A program made the translations under genes and the position numbers. Below the pieces are notes generated by a model. It searched no databases. It saw only the letters and a program-made list of their open reading frames with translations, and was not told where the DNA came from. From assembly GCA_034436155.1 (NCBI GenBank), contig DAOTVP010000068.1, forward strand, positions 1-64,000: DNA of 64,000 nucleotides. Direction: 5' to 3'. This stretch comes from GCA-2794515 sp034436155 (GTDB lineage: Bacteria > Chloroflexota > Anaerolineae > Aggregatilineales > Phototrophicaceae). How positions within the stretch are numbered: position 1 is the first letter of the stretch; the number at the start of each line of letters is the position of its first letter. Positions 60,701 through 64,000 of this stretch are shown here, piece by piece.

Positions 60701-63700
60701 AGACGGCAGACCAACGCCGATATTAATCGGGGTTAGCAAAATGCTCATGGTATGCGTCCCCGATGCGATGTTCGCGCCCGACATGCTGACTGCCACGATA
60801 TTCTCGGTCGAGAGGGTGGTGATGGGCGTGGTGTGGCTGATGATTATCGGCATAGACCCTACACCAGCAGATATCGAGCTGGGATCGATGGGCAAATTCA
60901 CATCACCCAACAGAGTATCCAAGACGCTCGTCAACGCCGCGCTGTATGCGCCAAAATCGCCGTTGGTATAGGTGATGCTCAGTGCGCCGTTGTCGCAAGT
61001 GACGCTATCCAGACTAAAACTCGGCGGTTCGGGCAAAACCAGCATGGTTGGCTCTGGCGTGACTTCTGGCTCTGGCGTGATTTCTGGCTCTGGCGTGATT
61101 TCTGGATTGCCACACAATTCCAGCGCCACCGTGACGAATTCATCCACACTCTGACGTGCCACCACGATCCCAAGTTGCCGTTGCGCGTTGATATTCACCA
61201 AAATCGGGTTGAAGTAACTCAGTGTCAGGCTATCTTTGCCATCTGTGTTGAATTCATACACCGCCGTGCCTTCGCTCACCAAATATTGTTCGTTGATGAC
61301 CGATAAGCCTGTGCTGGTGAATTGATAGTAACGGCGAATATCATCACCTGCCGCGTTCAAAAAGGTTATGGCGCGGTCGAGGCTGATGATGTTGCTGGTG
61401 GTGATGCTCACCGTGTTGATGCCCGTTTGTGCATCGCACGTTTGGCTGATGCTCACGCTATACGGCGCGTGTTCTGGCACGCAGGTCGGCAATTCAACCA
61501 GCGCGGTGCTATTATCTGCGCCGACGAGGTTGCGTGGCGTGTCGTGGATGAAACCGACTTGCCGTCCGCGCCACGAATTGTCGGATGTATACGGAATCGT
61601 GAATGTGCCATCGGCATACACGGGCGTATCCGATGCCACCACCGTGCCGTCATTGAACTGAATGGTGTACGGGAACGGCACACCTTCGGCGAACATGCTC
61701 ACATCGCTCATGGCGAAGTTATCAAATCCCGCCAACGTGATGCTGATTTCGCCATTATACTCGCTCACACATTGCGCCGAGACGCTGACAGTCGGCAACG
61801 GGGGCGGACACGGCGCTGGATTGACCGCGATAAATCCAAAAATGGGGATGCTGGTGGTGACAAAACCGTTGCTATCGGGGCGTGTGTTGATGGTGATCGT
61901 GCCGTTCACGGGCAAATCGCCCCCAACACCATCCCGAATTTCGAGCGAGAACGTCTCTAAGCCGATAATATTCATCCGATGCACGCCCGAAACGAGGTTC
62001 GGTCCCGTGTTGGTGATGACATAACTGACCATCGCATCGCCCCGATTATTGAATGTACAGGTGTAATCGGTCACGCTGAAGCTGGTGGCGGGTGGCAAAC
62101 ATTGGGTCGGGTTTTGCACATTGATATTCAGGCTAGGGATAACCAACCGCGCATAACCCGAATCGCGTACCAAGACCCCTGCCACAAAATCACCGCCAAC
62201 GGGGATTTCGTTGCCAGTCGTGCCTGGTTCGTTGTTATACCCCTCTAGCGTATATTGCAAGCCCGCGGGGATAGGGTTCGGTCCAAAGTTGCGTAACACA
62301 AAACGCACGCCCGGATAATTGGGCGCAAAATTCGGACCGGGTTCACAGGTGGCGCTGACCAGTTGCAAGCCCGTCACGGTGCTATTGGTACACGGCGTGG
62401 TATTGTTATAACTAAAATTATACGCGGGGATGCTCACACCGCCCAAACCGAGCGAGGTCACGAACACGGTGATCCTAAATTCTCGATTCGGCTCAATGGG
62501 TGCGCCTTGTGTGAGCGTATTGGTGGTGATCATGCCGTTGGGTTGTACCGTGCTGACGATGAATTGCGTCCCCGCGGCGATAGTCCCCGGTCCGTCATTG
62601 ATGAGGCGCAATTGATATTGCCCCGCATCGGCATTACACACCTCGCCTAACACGCGAATCCGCACCGTATTATCGGGCGCAGACCCCACAGGACACGGGT
62701 TGAGGTTGGTATAATAAAAATCGAGCGATGGAATCCGCAACACGCCAAACCCATTGAACATGAACACGGTCATATTCAGCGTTTCGCCAACGGCGATATC
62801 GCGGTCGAGGGTATAGGGCGAGTCGTTGTTAATCAAAAATTCTGTGCCTGCGGGCAGTGGCGCTGTGCCATCATTGCGTAAACTGACGACGATGATGGGG
62901 TCGCCCGCGTTGGTCTGGCTACAGGTTTCGCCCGCCACCACCAGCAACGGTTGCCCGACAGGGGGTGAATCTGGTGTTTCTGGCGTGGTTTGGGGCATCT
63001 CGCAGGTGATTTCTGCGACATTCGACACGTTATCAAATTTAATCCGCGCATAACCGTCATTATTGGGGATAATCGTCACGATACTCGTGCCATTGGCGGG
63101 GACATTCGCCACACCCGCCACCCCATTTTGGTCGGTGTAGCCATGATTAATGTCGATTTCGTTGGGATTGACCAATTCAAACACCGCCACAACCCCGTTG
63201 TCGGTGGTCTGGCAAGTGGCGTTAATGCTCATGTTGATGGTGACCGCATCGGGAGCGACCACCACCACGATGGGGGTCACTTCTGGCGTGGGTTCTGGAT
63301 TCGGACAGCCGACCTCATCCACGCCGTAGCCCGCATCGCCTTGTTCTGGACATTGGTCTAGGGTATCGCCCACGCCATCGTTGTCGCTATCCAAAATCGG
63401 ACAGCCATCGGGATACATGCCGAAGCCCGCATCGCCATCATTGGGGCAACTATCAACATGGTCTGGGAAGCCGTCTTTATCGGTGTCCTTGGGACAACCA
63501 AATTCATCGACACCATAGCCCAAATCGCCATCGTTGGGGCATTGGTCTACGTCATCGAACACGCCATCGCCATCGCTATCGGTTTCATCATCGCGCCGTT
63601 GACCAGGGATGGGCGATGGTTCAGGGAGGGGTTCTTCGGTGGGGCGCATAGCGACCGCCACCGTTTCTTCGGCGGTCGGTTCTGCGGTGGATGCGGGTGT

Positions 63701-63793
63701 GGGAGAGCCACCGCCCCCGCTACAAGCGGCGAGTGCTATCATCAACGCGATTAACGCGCCCAGATAGCCGATGAGATGAGTTCGTTTTGGCAT
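57764..63793 (-). CDS. Giant lipoprotein with TSP3 repeats and TolB-like propeller
   Basis: The 2009-residue protein starts at ATG 63793 (AGGACTAAAAATTC upstream). Signal with lipobox ALIALMIALAAC, C24. A Thr/Pro/Glu region (30-65) leads to three TSP3 calcium-binding repeats (about 68-165: 'DSDGDGVFDDVDQCPNDGD', then similar). A long central part (about 170-1640) has several CARDB/Ig-like and related repeats, each with Cys pairs ('C......gv..v...l...'), including two or three long units with 'AESINNVLSG' and 'TIDEINAAFD'. A Thr/Pro/Glu linker (PTEEFTPEVT) precedes a six-bladed TolB/PD40-type propeller (about 1690-1985: 'AFSSNRDGNWEIY', 'PSWSPDGTKIVY', 'PAWHPDGTRIAF'). Surface adhesion or sensing is likely. 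Confidence 0.85.
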   Translation of the reverse strand: MPKRTHLIGYLGALIALMIALAACSGGGGSPTPASTAEPTAEETVAVAMRPTEEPLPEPSPIPGQRRDDETDSDGDGVFDDVDQCPNDGDLGYGVDEFGCPKDTDKDGFPDHVDSCPNDGDAGFGMYPDGCPILDSDNDGVGDTLDQCPEQGDAGYGVDEVGCPNPEPTPEVTPIVVVVAPDAVTINMSINATCQTTDNGVVAVFELVNPNEIDINHGYTDQNGVAGVANVPANGTSIVTIIPNNDGYARIKFDNVSNVAEITCEMPQTTPETPDSPPVGQPLLVVAGETCSQTNAGDPIIVVSLRNDGTAPLPAGTEFLINNDSPYTLDRDIAVGETLNMTVFMFNGFGVLRIPSLDFYYTNLNPCPVGSAPDNTVRIRVLGEVCNADAGQYQLRLINDGPGTIAAGTQFIVSTVQPNGMITTNTLTQGAPIEPNREFRITVFVTSLGLGGVSIPAYNFSYNNTTPCTNSTVTGLQLVSATCEPGPNFAPNYPGVRFVLRNFGPNPIPAGLQYTLEGYNNEPGTTGNEIPVGGDFVAGVLVRDSGYARLVIPSLNINVQNPTQCLPPATSFSVTDYTCTFNNRGDAMVSYVITNTGPNLVSGVHRMNIIGLETFSLEIRDGVGGDLPVNGTITINTRPDSNGFVTTSIPIFGFIAVNPAPCPPPLPTVSVSAQCVSEYNGEISITLAGFDNFAMSDVSMFAEGVPFPYTIQFNDGTVVASDTPVYADGTFTIPYTSDNSWRGRQVGFIHDTPRNLVGADNSTALVELPTCVPEHAPYSVSISQTCDAQTGINTVSITTSNIISLDRAITFLNAAGDDIRRYYQFTSTGLSVINEQYLVSEGTAVYEFNTDGKDSLTLSYFNPILVNINAQRQLGIVVARQSVDEFVTVALELCGNPEITPEPEITPEPEVTPEPTMLVLPEPPSFSLDSVTCDNGALSITYTNGDFGAYSAALTSVLDTLLGDVNLPIDPSSISAGVGSMPIIISHTTPITTLSTENIVAVSMSGANIASGTHTMSILLTPINIGVGLPSTSIPEGAPVYLNMVTPRQIATLLNMLLQPLVDRYNNGETITAESINNVLSGISGQGTSFLALFYSQQLDTSALAPCLGIVDINLQIEVTESCNAQTGINTISFTVSGAGAIVSLLGSNSNVLLMYMVNGQSGALNFQDGVQTIQVDTNGLYVLNLQYLNPEYINQALSSIANGAIIPPDVPMFISLMLTVCGDTGGGDDIIIPEPPTPSVQSLTCQMPGQVVVTIDFGDGEAYINAIIQMLTLILTHVDGADSFPIDPSTIVSDDLFGIGNMFTFLPIAISHTTPLDISTFQMGGMPSNIVAFSTGTASRNGTTISSMLTIIAPPPDGAMLYLNFFNPYALMGTLVNVFQPFVERINNGETVTIDEINAAFDTMTNGIGNDPMALFASMFVSQPLTAELVGDCIGTLQTLTINISEQCDYSTGINTISITMSGTAMLATLFGGQQMPFIINNVEYYLALQDGTQTIAFDTSGLQSAQMQYPNPDYLNASLLQMITEQTPTTNIPPILIRDLTICEGSLTPVVTPTEDITPVVTPTEEFTPIVTPTEEFTPEVTPTAEITPTPEVTPTPEITPIVTIEIPTLPTLPTIDLPEIPIVEPTPNAPTPLCGITVEIGGQVVIDVSGSGCGVQEERPVQNWTPIQIGGAVCLPEIIYHSNETGDWELFWASANRAPENLSNGVGFIDLAPTRSPDGRWIAFSSNRDGNWEIYAAAVDGSTVIRLTDNDSAVDFDPSWSPDGTKIVYESNVDGNWELRMIDLLTGEKTRLTNHPAPDINPAWHPDGTRIAFQSSREDGLWQIYEYNFVTGTIIRLSDGSADDTNPQYRPDGGTILYQATDSNGVSILRVMDGQGNPLMDITPMGTRPQHAIWSPDGMYIAYQAVSDFGFSTLYVYEIATGTTRQLTSNGNAFSPAWICDTTNLVFTSNVLGNNNLYVVNAVPIDGEPVDLAVLEPAVGGDANQRDPQNSPAEEDASRGGNLPPK

Positions 63794-63822
63794 GAATTTT
63801 TAGTCCTCGCATTATCAAAAGC

Positions 63823-63859
63823 ATATTACGATTAGGCAGACTGCACCTAATCGTAATAT
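63823..63859. promoter_or_regulatory. 14-bp perfect inverted repeat in the lipoprotein leader
   Basis: ATATTACGATTAGG (63823-63836) and CCTAATCGTAATAT (63846-63859) are perfect complements around a 9-nt centre, CAGACTGCA. It lies 30 nt upstream of ATG 63793 on the minus strand. It may be an operator (two half sites) or a leader hairpin. A TATATT box (63855-63860) touches its outer edge, so it could overlap the promoter. No terminal T-run is present. The rest of 63860-64000 shows no gene. Confidence 0.6.
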
Positions 63860-64000
63860 ACCCCAGATTTTTGTAATTTGCGAAGAGTGTAAATAGTTTT
63901 TTATGGCGGGTGTGAATCTTGTAGCATGAAGCCACCGGCTTATTCAGCGCGTTACGCCGTTGGTGGGGGTTTCGCACCCCGCCCAGATGAAGGTATAACC

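Noticed and set aside
1..64000. tRNA, rRNA or CRISPR array
   Set aside because: No T-loop/CCA pattern, rRNA segment or evenly spaced direct repeats with spacers was seen by eye; short tRNAs could be missed without a covariance search.

Overview
The window looks like a chromosomal segment of a Chloroflexota bacterium, probably Anaerolineae-like. This is an inference from content, since there is no rRNA or other marker gene. The clues are very large secreted proteins with Thr/Pro/Glu-rich linkers (CSLREA, choice-of-anchor D, DUF11, TSP3 and TolB-propeller modules), TIR-TPR proteins, a membrane Ser/Thr kinase with SH3-like domains, many small toxin-antitoxin cassettes, and abundant short hairpin repeats in almost every intergenic gap. 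I see no tRNA, rRNA, CRISPR array, integrase or transposase.

Region 1 (1-16.2 kb) is a mosaic. The minus strand carries single, mostly intact tailed-phage genes: gp10-like, a short tape-measure-like protein, terminase large subunit, DUF3168-like, connector-like, a coiled-coil protein, a tail-assembly chaperone pair, tail tube, tail collar, head closure, and tail hub. No portal, capsid, protease, integrase or lysis gene is visible. Between them, mostly on the plus strand, sit host-type cargo genes: a TIR-TPR protein, VapBC, MazEF, a second PIN toxin-antitoxin pair, two orphan DUF433 proteins, a DUF1801 protein and a secreted FAS1 protein. A double SLATT (DUF4231) membrane protein runs off the left edge.

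Region 2 (16.4-27.7 kb) holds a secreted two-domain protein, a Ser/Thr kinase, a chimeric AMP-ligase remnant, a 1400-residue TIR-TPR protein and a membrane sensor kinase. That kinase is broken by an in-frame TGA and has Tyr where the phosphoacceptor His should be.

Region 3 (27.8-41.5 kb) holds a 2759-residue secreted subtilase, a small lipoprotein, a PAS-PAS histidine kinase, a wrecked ECF sigma factor followed by a wrecked secreted HPVA/DUF5666-type gene, and a small TPR protein. A ~550-bp direct repeat occurs twice (17.66-18.21 and 37.22-37.78 kb). Each copy lies just beyond the 3' end of a minus-strand kinase gene.

Region 4 (41.5-64 kb) holds a paralogue of the Region 2 secreted protein, an MFS transporter convergent with a GH130 phosphorylase-like gene, an LPATG-anchored surface protein of 1785 residues, a WXG100-papain-like effector with a small partner gene, a large GH13 enzyme, an unrecognised helical protein, and a 2009-residue lipoprotein with TSP3 repeats and a TolB-type propeller.

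The most unusual signals are families of short hairpins whose loops and internal motifs are constant while both stem strands change together. Several are arranged as head-to-head pairs, like REPINs. The WXG100-papain/partner operon is the best candidate for an undescribed protein system.
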